64,000 nucleotides of DNA from assembly GCA_013375455.1 (NCBI GenBank), contig JABXJT010000008.1, positions 1 to 64,000 on the forward strand, given 5' to 3'. The stretch is from Candidatus Helarchaeota archaeon. GTDB taxonomy: Archaea > Asgardarchaeota > Lokiarchaeia > Helarchaeales > HEL-GB-A. The translations under genes were made by a program, and so were the position numbers. A model generated the notes under the pieces. That model ran no database searches. It saw only the letters and a list, made by a program, of their open reading frames with translations, and was not told the DNA's origin. This document shows, one piece after another, positions 16,961 through 25,054 of this stretch; the stretch's first letter is position 1, and each line of letters opens with the position of its first letter.

Positions 16961-17758
16961 TTATATTTTGAGATTTCTCTCTTTTATTTTTTCGTGTAAA
17001 GCCTTTAAGTTTTTATCACAAAAATTTTCTCCCAGAATATCCTTCAGCTGTTTCTTTAATTTTTTTGATTGTTTAAAGTAGAAAATAGCATCTTTAATCT
17101 TGCCAAATTGTGAATATATTACCCCTAATCGAAGTAAAATATTGGATTCCTCTCTTCTATCTCTTAATAAACGAAAGAGTCCCAAACTCTCTTGGTAATT
17201 TTTTTCGGCTTGCTCATAGTTTCCTTTTTTCTCATAAACCTCTGCAATTCCTTTATAGCATTCGGAAGATCCGTCAATAAAGTCAACTTCTTCTGAAATC
17301 TTTAACCCCTTTTTATAGGTGGCTAAAGCAGTGTCATAATCTTCTTTTAGCAAGTAAATACCCCCAATATTTGCGAGTGCTCTTGCTTCAACGTCCTTAT
17401 CTTTTAATTCCTCTTGTACAATCTTTAAACATTTCTTCATCACGTTTAAAGCAGAATCATACTTTTTTTGGAGCGAAAGAGTCAAACTAATATCGAGGTA
17501 GGCTTGAGCAACGCCGAAGCGGTCTTTCATTTCTATTACGAGCTTTAAGAACTCATCAAACTGCTTTAATGCATCTTCATACCGTTTTAAAGGGCGGTAT
17601 GCCATTCCTAAAAATGACCTAGTTAGAGCAATCATCTCCTGATTTTTTTCTGTCAAGAAAATCTCTAATGCCTGCTCTAATTTTGGGATTGACTTTTTCC
17701 ATTTCCCCTCTTCAGTTAACAAAATGCCATTTCTGAGTAATTTCTGCCCTTTCGACAC
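16961..17758 (-). CDS. TPR-repeat protein
   Basis: A 265-residue soluble helical protein made of about six tetratricopeptide repeats, for example KYDSALNVMKKCLKIVQEEL, DYDTALATYKKGLKIS and NYEQAEKNYQESLGLF. Such proteins act as protein-protein adaptors. No enzymatic domain is present. It lies just upstream of the 7TM pair on the same strand, about 30 bp away, but as the first gene it ends before them (convergent order), so linkage is unclear. Confidence 0.85.
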   Translation of the reverse strand: MSKGQKLLRNGILLTEEGKWKKSIPKLEQALEIFLTEKNQEMIALTRSFLGMAYRPLKRYEDALKQFDEFLKLVIEMKDRFGVAQAYLDISLTLSLQKKYDSALNVMKKCLKIVQEELKDKDVEARALANIGGIYLLKEDYDTALATYKKGLKISEEVDFIDGSSECYKGIAEVYEKKGNYEQAEKNYQESLGLFRLLRDRREESNILLRLGVIYSQFGKIKDAIFYFKQSKKLKKQLKDILGENFCDKNLKALHEKIKERNLKI

Positions 17759-17826
17759 CGTACCAACTCAATTTTCTTATTCAAAATCTTTAATAAAAAG
17801 GTTAGCCAAGGAGTTAATGAATCAAC

Positions 17827-18345
17827 ATGGGAAATACAATCAAATTAGGGTTAATAGCAGATACTCACATTCCGACACGGGCTAGAGAGTTGCCTGCACG
17901 ATTATTTGAAATTTTTCGGGATGTTGATCATATCATTCACGCAGGGGATTACGTTAATTATACAGTCATTGAGGAATTACAAAAAATCGCGCCCATGACC
18001 GGTTGTTATGGAAACATGGACCCGACCATACTTAAAAATAAACTCACGAAAGTGGCGACCTTAAAGATTGAAAAACGAATTATAAAAGTGATTCATGATC
18101 TCGGGTGGGGTTCTCGAATTAAAAAATTGCAAAAATCAGGGCAATTTGATGTACTCGTGTATGGACATACTCATAAGCCATCCATCAAGAAAGAAAAAAA
18201 TCTCATTCTTATCAATCCAGGTTCTGCGCCCAACGCTTTCATGACTTCTAATTCAGTCGGGATTTTATATATTACGCCTGAAAATATAGATTGTGAAATT
18301 TTGAACTACCACTGCCTAAAGGCAGGTGGATTCCTCCTTCCTTGA
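17827..18345 (+). CDS. YfcE/MJ0936-type metallophosphoesterase, 3' end altered by IS insertion
   Basis: A 172-residue calcineurin-like phosphodiesterase with the metal-binding motifs LIADTHIP (DxH), AGDYV (GD), YGNMD (GNxD) and VYGHTHKP (GHTH). The family hydrolyses phosphodiesters. The last 13 or so codons lie inside the right end of the IS element starting at 18301, so the natural C-terminus has been replaced. All catalytic motifs lie upstream, so the enzyme may still work. Confidence 0.85.
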   Translation: MGNTIKLGLIADTHIPTRARELPARLFEIFRDVDHIIHAGDYVNYTVIEELQKIAPMTGCYGNMDPTILKNKLTKVATLKIEKRIIKVIHDLGWGSRIKKLQKSGQFDVLVYGHTHKPSIKKEKNLILINPGSAPNAFMTSNSVGILYITPENIDCEILNYHCLKAGGFLLP

Positions 18346-18420
18346 CCACCGCCTGCCGAAACAGGGCTTACACGATCTCCAGAGGCGTGACTTCCCGTAG
18401 TCCCTACGGTAGTATTATTA
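18301..18420 (-). ncRNA. Putative omega RNA of the tnpB element
   Basis: In IS605-type elements the guide RNA overlaps the tnpB 3' end and the right end. Here the region contains the CCGTAG/CTACGG hairpin and the terminal bulged stem, and ends with GTTCAA before host sequence that would act as guide. The same block is conserved in the nearby MITE. Exact ends are not known. Confidence 0.5.
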
Positions 18421-19577
18421 TCTTTAATGATTGTGATACCTTGATCTAGAAGAAGATTTATTCCTTCCTCTTTTATATTCGTTGAAGCATTTACATCTCT
18501 ATCGTGAGTTACTCCACATTGACACGTCCAAGTCCGTTCACTCAGTTGCAGGTCATTATTTATCTGCCCACACACTGAGCACCGTTTACTGGACGGGAAA
18601 AACCGATCAGCTATGACAAGATGTTTACCTTGCCATTCCAGTTTATACCGCAAGTACGAGACGAATTGATGCCAAGAGAAATCTAAGGTCACGGATTTGG
18701 ACAGTCCCGAATTGAACTGTTGCATCCCTTGAATGTTCAAGTCCTCTAAGATGATGGCATCGAATTGGTTACTTAGCTGATGTGTGACTTTATGAGTCCA
18801 ATCCCTCTTTTGATTCTGGATTTTCTCATAGAACCTTGCTAACCTATATCGTGCTTTGTCTCGATTTTTGGAACTTTTTTGTTTGCGGGAGAGTAATTCA
18901 TGCAATCGTTTCAATTTGCGTTCTTGGGTTCGATAAAAGCGGGGATTGGTCAATGTCACGGTTTCAGTAACCAGAAAGTTCGGAGCTGACATGTCAAAAG
19001 CTTCAATCTTGTGAAGCGGGATGGTAGTAAGGGATTCTACATCAATTTCTAGCTCAATGATAATGGCCACGAAATATTTATTTGTTCTCGTTCTGCTAAC
19101 AGTTACGTGCTTAATCGGATGGATTGGTTCTCTGCCATCTCGATATTTCACCCACCCCACTTTCGGGAGTTTGATCCTTTTTGCTGTTGGATCGATTCGA
19201 ATGTTGTTATTGATATTGTAAGTGGTGTAAGTTTGCTTCTGCTTCTTCGATCTGAATTTAGGATGACCAATCTTTTTCCCCTTACGAAGCCCTCGAAAGA
19301 AGTTCTGAAACGCTTGGAGGAGGTTTCGGGTTTCCGATTGGAGGGCTTTAGAATCTACTTCGCTTAGGAAGGGAAACTCCTGTTTGTACTGCCTCTCAGT
19401 CTTGTATTTGTGGGTATATAATTGTTCCTTATCATCTTTAAGCTCCTCATAAACAGTTTTTCGTTCTTCCAGCATTTTATTGTGGAGAAACCGACAACAG
19501 CCGAATGTCTTGTTGAGTAGCTCCCGCTGTTGCTGGTTCGGGTAGATTCTGACCTTCATCCCTTGATTTATCTTCAT
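18306..19577 (-). CDS. tnpB: TnpB RNA-guided nuclease (IS605 OrfB)
   Basis: About 423 residues from the ATG at 19577 (MKINQGMKVRIYPN); an upstream in-frame ATG at 19685 would add 36 residues lying in the IS left end and is less likely. Typical TnpB features are TFGCCRFLHNKML near the N-terminus, the RuvC acidic residues in FDMSAPNFL, IILEDLN and HDRDVNAS, and a four-Cys zinc finger (CSVCG ... CQCG). All catalytic residues look intact, so an active nuclease is plausible. The C-terminal tail GSHASGDRVSP runs into the RNA-encoding right end. Confidence 0.9.
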   Translation of the reverse strand: MKINQGMKVRIYPNQQQRELLNKTFGCCRFLHNKMLEERKTVYEELKDDKEQLYTHKYKTERQYKQEFPFLSEVDSKALQSETRNLLQAFQNFFRGLRKGKKIGHPKFRSKKQKQTYTTYNINNNIRIDPTAKRIKLPKVGWVKYRDGREPIHPIKHVTVSRTRTNKYFVAIIIELEIDVESLTTIPLHKIEAFDMSAPNFLVTETVTLTNPRFYRTQERKLKRLHELLSRKQKSSKNRDKARYRLARFYEKIQNQKRDWTHKVTHQLSNQFDAIILEDLNIQGMQQFNSGLSKSVTLDFSWHQFVSYLRYKLEWQGKHLVIADRFFPSSKRCSVCGQINNDLQLSERTWTCQCGVTHDRDVNASTNIKEEGINLLLDQGITIIKDNNTTVGTTGSHASGDRVSPVSAGGGQGRRNPPAFRQW

Positions 19578-19795
19578 TTTGACCTTAGACCGACAACGAT
19601 TTCTTAAATTATTATTGGTCTGGGTTCTATAAAAGCAAGAGAGATGCCTGAAAGTATTATTGGTAGCAAAATTCCTAATTCTCATCCAAATCTAAAAATT
19701 CTCCTAGCTATAATCCATCCACTCCCTAAAGGAAGTGGCTTTCTAAAATTGTAAAATTAAAATAATGTATTTAAGGGAGATTTATTAACATTGTA

Positions 19796-20350
19796 ATGAA
19801 CTTTGGATGGATTAAAATGCGCTCCTACAACTTTAAAATAGTAGTGATAGGCGACTCCGGTGTTGGGAAAACAAGTCTTATCAATCAGTTCATCTCAAAA
19901 AAATTCGATAAGGACTATATTTCAACGATTGGCGTGAACATTCTCCTTAAAGACATCGAATTAGAAAAAGATCAAGAAAAATATAAGATTCAGATGATGT
20001 TTTGGGACATTGGCGGGCAAGAGAAATATACCAACGTGCGCCACATGTTCTATCGCGGAGCCAATGGAGCAATAGTGGTTTATGATCTCACACGTCCCGT
20101 GACTTTTAACGCAGTTCCTATATTCTTAAAAGATTTAGAAGACACGCTTCAAAAGAAAGTCCCCTTCATCTTGTTAGGTAATAAAGTCGATTTGAGTGAT
20201 ATGCGTCACATTACGCAAGAGGAAGGTAATAACCTAGGGGAGACTACAGGGTCTTTAGCTTTTTTCGAGACTTCAGCTAAAACCGGTGAAAAAGTTGAGG
20301 ACTCTTTCAGGATCATTGCTGAAGCGTGTATAAAGGTTGCATCTAAATAA
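19796..20350 (+). CDS. Rab/Ras-like small GTPase
   Basis: A 184-residue eukaryote-like small GTPase. G1 GDSGVGKT (19-26), switch I with Thr44 in STIG, G3 WDIGGQE (70-76), G4 GNKVDL (128-133) and G5 ETSAK (158-162) are all present. The overall pattern (RHMFYRGANGAIVVYDLT) is Rab-like. There is no C-terminal cysteine for prenylation; it ends VASK. The start could be the Met at residue 8 (MRSYNF). It lies about 50 bp after the IS left end. Expansion of such GTPases is a hallmark of Asgard archaea. Confidence 0.93.
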   Translation: MNFGWIKMRSYNFKIVVIGDSGVGKTSLINQFISKKFDKDYISTIGVNILLKDIELEKDQEKYKIQMMFWDIGGQEKYTNVRHMFYRGANGAIVVYDLTRPVTFNAVPIFLKDLEDTLQKKVPFILLGNKVDLSDMRHITQEEGNNLGETTGSLAFFETSAKTGEKVEDSFRIIAEACIKVASK

Positions 20351-20500
20351 TTTGCTTCATGGATTCTATATTATCTCGCACTCTTTTTTCTCCTTTTCTA
20401 CAATTTGATATTTAATTAATGTACATTTCAACCTAGATCCAAACCTATCCATTTATTAAACTGAAGAACTAACACATTAAATACAATTTATTTTAGAGTT

Positions 20501-21991
20501 GTGAATGAAATGTCTGAAGAAGCGGAAAAACAAGCACGGATCGAAGCATTTGTACAAGGAAAAGTTCCAGTAACGCTCCATAAAGGAAAATTAATCGTAT
20601 TGGTCGGCTCTTGGGTCATTTTCATCCTAATCGGCATTATTGCATTAATAGATCTTTATGGGCCACAGGCCGCCACAATTGCATGGATAACAGCGATGAT
20701 TGCCGCTGAACTTTGGATTCCAATTTTGATCTTTATCATCATCGCGGCAGGTACGGCAATAGGGATAGTTTTACTAATATTACGTTTACTCAGGAATCAT
20801 GCTTATGGGTTGCTCAAGTGGTCGATTATCATTCAGACGGCATTGATTTGGGTTTTAGCTATTGTTATCATCGTGCTTACTGGCTTTCATTGGGGATCCA
20901 TTTTCCCATTGATAATGGGGATCGCCAGTACTGTTTTAGCGATCCTATACTTTACAATTTGGAAGATGCGACTTGAACTAGCAGCTGGCATTCTAGGGCT
21001 CACGGGCCAGGTAACCCACGAGGAAAAGGAATTATTGGTCCCTGGCATATTGAAAGTATTCTTTATAGGAATTCTTTCAGCTTTTGGACTGATTATCTCA
21101 TTAGATATCATTGCTTACACGGTTCCAACTGCAGGGGCTGAGTGGTTTCATTTTGTTCCCGTTGGTATTTTTTACTTTGGGCTCTTTTTTTACCTCTACA
21201 TTAATATCTACTTCTTCAATGCCATAATTTATGCCATTACGTACATCTGGTATCGAAAGAAAGATCCAAAATTCCATGATGGGCTGGCAATTGCAACTTA
21301 CCAATTACCTGACATCGCGGTATTCGCCGTATTTTCTGCTGTAATTAAGTTCGTTCGAATGCTGTTGCGTATTGCGGCTCTTAAGTCAAAATCGAAATCC
21401 GGTTGGTCTGGTGGCGGCGGTTTCCGGTTAGCTGATGGCATTTTAGGGACTGTCTGGATGTATGTCAACTACTTCACGCTACCCTCCATCGTGGTAGAGG
21501 ACGTCCCGACCACGACCGCAATCAAGAGGTCAGTGCATCGCCTGTTCGATAATTGGGTCGACGTGCTCTTAAAGGAGTGGGGAGTCGGAAGCGTGTTCGG
21601 AACGTTGCAATTGCTCATCGTACTATTGTTTGCGTTGGGCGGCGGGCTCCTCGGATTTGTCATAACGGTGGTAATGTTCCCAGCGGCTCAGTTTTTTGAC
21701 TGGATCCTCATCATGGTCATCATCGGAGTCATTCTCTTCATACTGGTATCAATGATAGTCTCGAAGCCCCTCCTCGGTCTATTCAACGATGTCTATCTCA
21801 CGTTCCTCTTTGGATTCGTCATAGACAAGGAGAGCAATTTCAAGTATGAGAATAACCTACCAAAAGAACTAATGGATAAACTGCAAGAGTGGTTCAAGTC
21901 ACACCCAATGGTCCTAAGATGTGGAAAATGCTTCGGCAAGGTGCCAGAAGGAGTCACTTCGTGTCCGAAGTGCAAAGCACCTTATCCCTAA
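20501..21991 (+). CDS. Polytopic membrane protein with C-terminal zinc ribbon
   Basis: A 496-residue protein with about ten hydrophobic spans and a C-terminal cytosolic zinc ribbon (LRCGKCFGKVPEG, then CPKCKAPYP). A stretch after the central loop (GGGFRLADGILGTVWMYVNYF, ATAIKRSVHRLFDNW-like) resembles DUF6159-type membrane proteins, an uncertain match. It is downstream of the GTPase on the same strand with a 150-bp gap that has no clear promoter. Transport or scaffold roles cannot be told apart. Confidence 0.75.
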   Translation: MNEMSEEAEKQARIEAFVQGKVPVTLHKGKLIVLVGSWVIFILIGIIALIDLYGPQAATIAWITAMIAAELWIPILIFIIIAAGTAIGIVLLILRLLRNHAYGLLKWSIIIQTALIWVLAIVIIVLTGFHWGSIFPLIMGIASTVLAILYFTIWKMRLELAAGILGLTGQVTHEEKELLVPGILKVFFIGILSAFGLIISLDIIAYTVPTAGAEWFHFVPVGIFYFGLFFYLYINIYFFNAIIYAITYIWYRKKDPKFHDGLAIATYQLPDIAVFAVFSAVIKFVRMLLRIAALKSKSKSGWSGGGGFRLADGILGTVWMYVNYFTLPSIVVEDVPTTTAIKRSVHRLFDNWVDVLLKEWGVGSVFGTLQLLIVLLFALGGGLLGFVITVVMFPAAQFFDWILIMVIIGVILFILVSMIVSKPLLGLFNDVYLTFLFGFVIDKESNFKYENNLPKELMDKLQEWFKSHPMVLRCGKCFGKVPEGVTSCPKCKAPYP

Positions 21992-21993
21992 TC

Positions 21994-22001
21994 TTTTTTT
22001 T
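21994..22001 (+). terminator. Oligo-T terminator
   Basis: A run of eight T directly after the stop of the zinc-ribbon membrane protein gene, in the gap before the convergent YD-repeat gene. Confidence 0.45.
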
Positions 22002-22085
22002 ATTTGCTTGATTTTGAGATGCTATAATCTTTCTTCTCGAGTTGAATGACGTGAAAGTTCAATTTCACGACATATTTTTTTCAAC

Positions 22086-22814
22086 TCACACCACGTAGTG
22101 TGCAATAACCTGACCATTCTCGTCGCGTATGACATATTCGGTGATTTCACCATTCTCATCACGCGTGATCTCGTGGTGTTCCTCGGAGCCATCAGGTAGA
22201 GTCTTGGTGAAGGAAGTGACATTGCCATTTTCATCGTAGGTCACATCAGAATATGTTACGGTTTCAGTTCCATCTGATAGGTTATATGACGCCACCTTCC
22301 CCTTAAAGGGACCATTTTCGTAGTACGTGATGTCAGAAACGTGATAGCCCTTCCCGTCTTTGGTATAATCATAGCTTACAATTTTTCCTTCTCCATCAAG
22401 CTCGACGTTCGATATTTCCTCAGCATCGACATCTACGCCACTCATTTCAGTGGTGGTTTCGGTCCGGTCTTTCCTACCCAGGGCATGATACTCATATTTT
22501 TCATATTCCGTGGTTTTTAATGCGGGAGTGTCAGAACTCCTTTCCTTTTTTCTGGTACCAATCACCCTTCCATACTTATTATAAGAATAAGAAGTAACTG
22601 TTTTCTCCCTACGATCCCTAGTTTTATAACCCTTTTCTTCATACACAATCACCTCTCCACCCTCATCGTATTCTATTTCGCTCCGTTCGAACGCATAAGT
22701 TTTACCGTTAGGGGGTTCTTTCTTCCTTATCTTAATTGTATTGGTTAATTTTGCCAAGATAAAACCTTTTTCTCCCGATAGAGAACTTATTAAAGATTCC
22801 TTTCTATTCCTCAT
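22086..22814 (-). CDS. YD/RHS-repeat-like protein
   Basis: A 242-residue protein built from short beta repeats with the RHS/YD signature, such as TSYSYNKYGRVIGT, VTYDENGNVTSFTKTLPDGS and ITRDENGEITEYVIRDENGQV. There is no signal peptide or TM, and it is far shorter than polymorphic-toxin RHS proteins, so it is probably a small cytosolic beta-repeat protein. It is divergent from the proteasome gene. Confidence 0.75.
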   Translation of the reverse strand: MRNRKESLISSLSGEKGFILAKLTNTIKIRKKEPPNGKTYAFERSEIEYDEGGEVIVYEEKGYKTRDRREKTVTSYSYNKYGRVIGTRKKERSSDTPALKTTEYEKYEYHALGRKDRTETTTEMSGVDVDAEEISNVELDGEGKIVSYDYTKDGKGYHVSDITYYENGPFKGKVASYNLSDGTETVTYSDVTYDENGNVTSFTKTLPDGSEEHHEITRDENGEITEYVIRDENGQVIAHYVV

Positions 22815-22952
22815 CCATCTTTCACCTTATATGTAAAATATTGGATTCTCACGAGATTTTATGTGAGTGATGATTATTTAATTCATTCCAAACCTTTAAA
22901 TGAGAAGTTAGTAAAGATAGGGTAAAGAGTTAGTATGTGAAGATGCGTAACA

Positions 22953-23798
22953 ATGATGCGAAATGAGCAAGGCTATGATTTAGGAATCACGACCTTCAGT
23001 CCTGACGGGCGAATTTTTCAAGTGGAATATGCAATAGAAGCGATACGACATGGAACAACTGCAGTAGGCGTGAAATGCTCGGAAGGAGTGGTTCTCGTCG
23101 TAGAAAAGAGGATATATACTCTTCAAGACCCTGATTCCATCGAGAAAATCTTTGATGTTGATACCCATATTGGGGCTGCCATCGCGGGCTTAACAGCGGA
23201 TGCTAGGGTTCTGGTTGACCACGCTCGCGTGCAGTCACAAATTAATAAATTGACATATGATGAAGATGTCACGGTTAAGCAATTAACCAGAAAAATTTGC
23301 GATTTAAAACAGATTTACACCCAAAATGCCGGAGTTCGCCCTTTCGGTGTTTCTCTATTAATTGCGGGCATTGATGTTGATGGTCCACAGCTCTTGATGT
23401 CTGCCCCCAGCGGTGCGTTCTGGTCCTTCAAAGCGCAAGCAATTGGTGGGGGAGCGCCCAAGGTTCATGATTTTTTTGACGAAGAATACAAACCAGATCT
23501 AACGCTTGACGAGGCGATCCTCCTCGCGCTTCGGGCGATCGAACAGGTTGTTGAAGGCGATAAATTTAACGCGACAAACATTGAAATCGCGACCATTCAC
23601 ACTGATACAAAACAATTTACCCGTGTAACCCGAAAAGAAATCCAAAAATTCATCGATAAGATCCTCAAAGACAAGAAAACTAAGCCTGAAGACAAGAAAA
23701 CTAAGCCTGAAGACAAGAAAACTAAGCCTGAAGACAAGAAAACTAAGCCTGAAGACAAGAAAACTAAGTCTGAAGACAAGAAAACTGACTCTGAATAG
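22953..23798 (+). CDS. psmA: Proteasome alpha subunit with C-terminal lysine/glutamate repeat tail
   Basis: A 281-residue 20S proteasome alpha subunit. The alpha-specific N-terminus is clear (GYDLGITTFSPDGRIFQVEYA, then IRHGTTAVG), as is GGGAPKVHDFFDEEYKPDLT later. The core ends near residue 238. Beyond it is a tail of six seven-residue repeats (DKKTKPE and variants) encoded by 21-bp tandem repeats, which makes it longer than normal alpha subunits (about 240 residues). The beta subunit is not in the window. A TATA-like CTTTAAAT is near 22893. Confidence 0.95.
   Translation: MMRNEQGYDLGITTFSPDGRIFQVEYAIEAIRHGTTAVGVKCSEGVVLVVEKRIYTLQDPDSIEKIFDVDTHIGAAIAGLTADARVLVDHARVQSQINKLTYDEDVTVKQLTRKICDLKQIYTQNAGVRPFGVSLLIAGIDVDGPQLLMSAPSGAFWSFKAQAIGGGAPKVHDFFDEEYKPDLTLDEAILLALRAIEQVVEGDKFNATNIEIATIHTDTKQFTRVTRKEIQKFIDKILKDKKTKPEDKKTKPEDKKTKPEDKKTKPEDKKTKSEDKKTDSE
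23670..23795 (+). repeat. 21-bp tandem repeat, six units, within psmA
   Basis: Six in-frame units of 21 bp. Units 1-4 are identical (GACAAGAAAACTAAGCCTGA plus A), units 5 and 6 carry substitutions that change Pro to Ser and Lys to Asp. Near-identity of units suggests recent slippage expansion. Confidence 0.95.
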
Positions 23799-23828
23799 AT
23801 TCGTTACTTTCTTATTCCATTGTTTTTG

Positions 23829-24986
23829 ATGTCCATGTTTAGATTCTTTGGTAAAAAGGAGTTGGAACGCCCACCCTGTAAAATTTGTGGGAAAAATGAT
23901 TCATTAGTCTCGAAGAAACTAGGAGTTTGTGTCGATTGCATCCTTCATCAGACCGAAAAAGCGCTGGCTATTACTGATAAATTGCATGTAGCGAGTCGCC
24001 AACACTTCGATCTTCCAGATGTCCCACCCCAAACTACAACTGGACTAAAGTGTGGTTTGTGTGTCAATGATTGTAGAATTGGAGAAAATGAAGTAGGATA
24101 TTGTGGATTGGTAGTTAATAAAGGTAATAAATTAATTAGAAAGGCAGGTACTCCCGAAGTTGGGCTCCTAGATTGGTATTATGACCCTTTACCTACTAAT
24201 TGCGTCGCATTCATTTGTCCTGCGCACGGGCATGGGTATCCGAAATATGCCTATAAAGATGGTCCCGAACACGGATACTCCAATTTAGCAGTATTTTACG
24301 GAGCCTGTGGATTCAATTGTCTTTTTTGTCAAAATGCGCAGTATCGAGAAATGCCCCGAAGACTAAGACCATTAATCTCCGCGGAAGAATTGGTAAGCAA
24401 AGTGCATAAAAGGGTGAGCTGCATCTGTTATTTTGGAGGTGATCCTGGACCACAAATGCTTCACTCACTAGCTGTTTCTAAACACGCAGTGCAGTTGGCC
24501 GAACGTGAGAAGCGAATAGTGCGGATTTGTTGGGAAACAAATGGAAGTGCAAATTGGCCTCTCCTCAAAAAAGCAACAAATTTCGCTTTGGAGAGCGGGG
24601 GAACAATCAAAATTGATTTGAAAACTTTTCATGAACCCCTGAATCTTGCCCTTTGTGGAGTCACAAATCGTCAAACCCTTGAAAACTTTAAAAAGATAGG
24701 AGAATTCATTCAAGATCGCCCTGATATTCCTCTCTTATTTGGGAGCACGCTTCTCGTTCCGGGCTACGTGGATGAGGAGGAGGTGCGAGCCATTGCCTCT
24801 TTTATTGCAGATATCGACCCCACGATTCCATATGCCCTTTTAGGGTTTTATCCCCACTTCGTCTTGGATGACCTCCCCACGACGAGTAAAGCCCACGCGG
24901 ACCGCTGTCTCAATGCAGCGAAAGATGAAGGGTTGTCGCGAGTGAGAATTGGGAATCTCCATCTCTTGTCAAGTACGGATTATTAA
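23829..24986 (+). CDS. Radical SAM protein (PflA/AmmeMemoRadiSam-like)
   Basis: About 385 residues; the ATG at 23829 is preferred over the upstream TTG. An N-terminal zinc ribbon (CKICGK, CVDC) is followed by CGLCVNDC and YCG, and then the radical SAM cluster YGACGFNCLFCQN (CxxxCxxC). GGDPGPQ is the SAM-binding glycine motif, and LLFGSTLLVPGYVDEEEV is typical of the activating-enzyme group. It probably makes a glycyl-radical or other radical modification; substrate unknown. No glycyl-radical enzyme is nearby. Confidence 0.88.
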   Translation: MSMFRFFGKKELERPPCKICGKNDSLVSKKLGVCVDCILHQTEKALAITDKLHVASRQHFDLPDVPPQTTTGLKCGLCVNDCRIGENEVGYCGLVVNKGNKLIRKAGTPEVGLLDWYYDPLPTNCVAFICPAHGHGYPKYAYKDGPEHGYSNLAVFYGACGFNCLFCQNAQYREMPRRLRPLISAEELVSKVHKRVSCICYFGGDPGPQMLHSLAVSKHAVQLAEREKRIVRICWETNGSANWPLLKKATNFALESGGTIKIDLKTFHEPLNLALCGVTNRQTLENFKKIGEFIQDRPDIPLLFGSTLLVPGYVDEEEVRAIASFIADIDPTIPYALLGFYPHFVLDDLPTTSKAHADRCLNAAKDEGLSRVRIGNLHLLSSTDY

Positions 24987-25054
24987 AAGAATTTAAATCA
25001 GCCTTGCTATCATAATTAATTTTAGAGATAAGGAAATTAAAAAAAGGAAAGGTA

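Larger units (their letters stand above)
18301..19743 (-). mobile_element. IS200/IS605-family element with tnpB only
   Basis: A 1.44-kb element bounded by subterminal hairpins instead of inverted repeats: right end at 18309-18329 (CCACTGCCT, AAA, GGCAGGTGG) and left end near 19718-19737 (CCACTCCC, TAAA, GGAAGTGG). It carries one gene, tnpB, on the minus strand; no tnpA is present, so it cannot move alone. It sits in the 3' end of the phosphodiesterase gene. A short non-autonomous relative is at 14648-14877. Confidence 0.88.

Noticed and set aside
23670..23795. Possible CRISPR-like array
   Set aside because: Units are contiguous without spacers, in frame inside psmA, and encode a peptide repeat.
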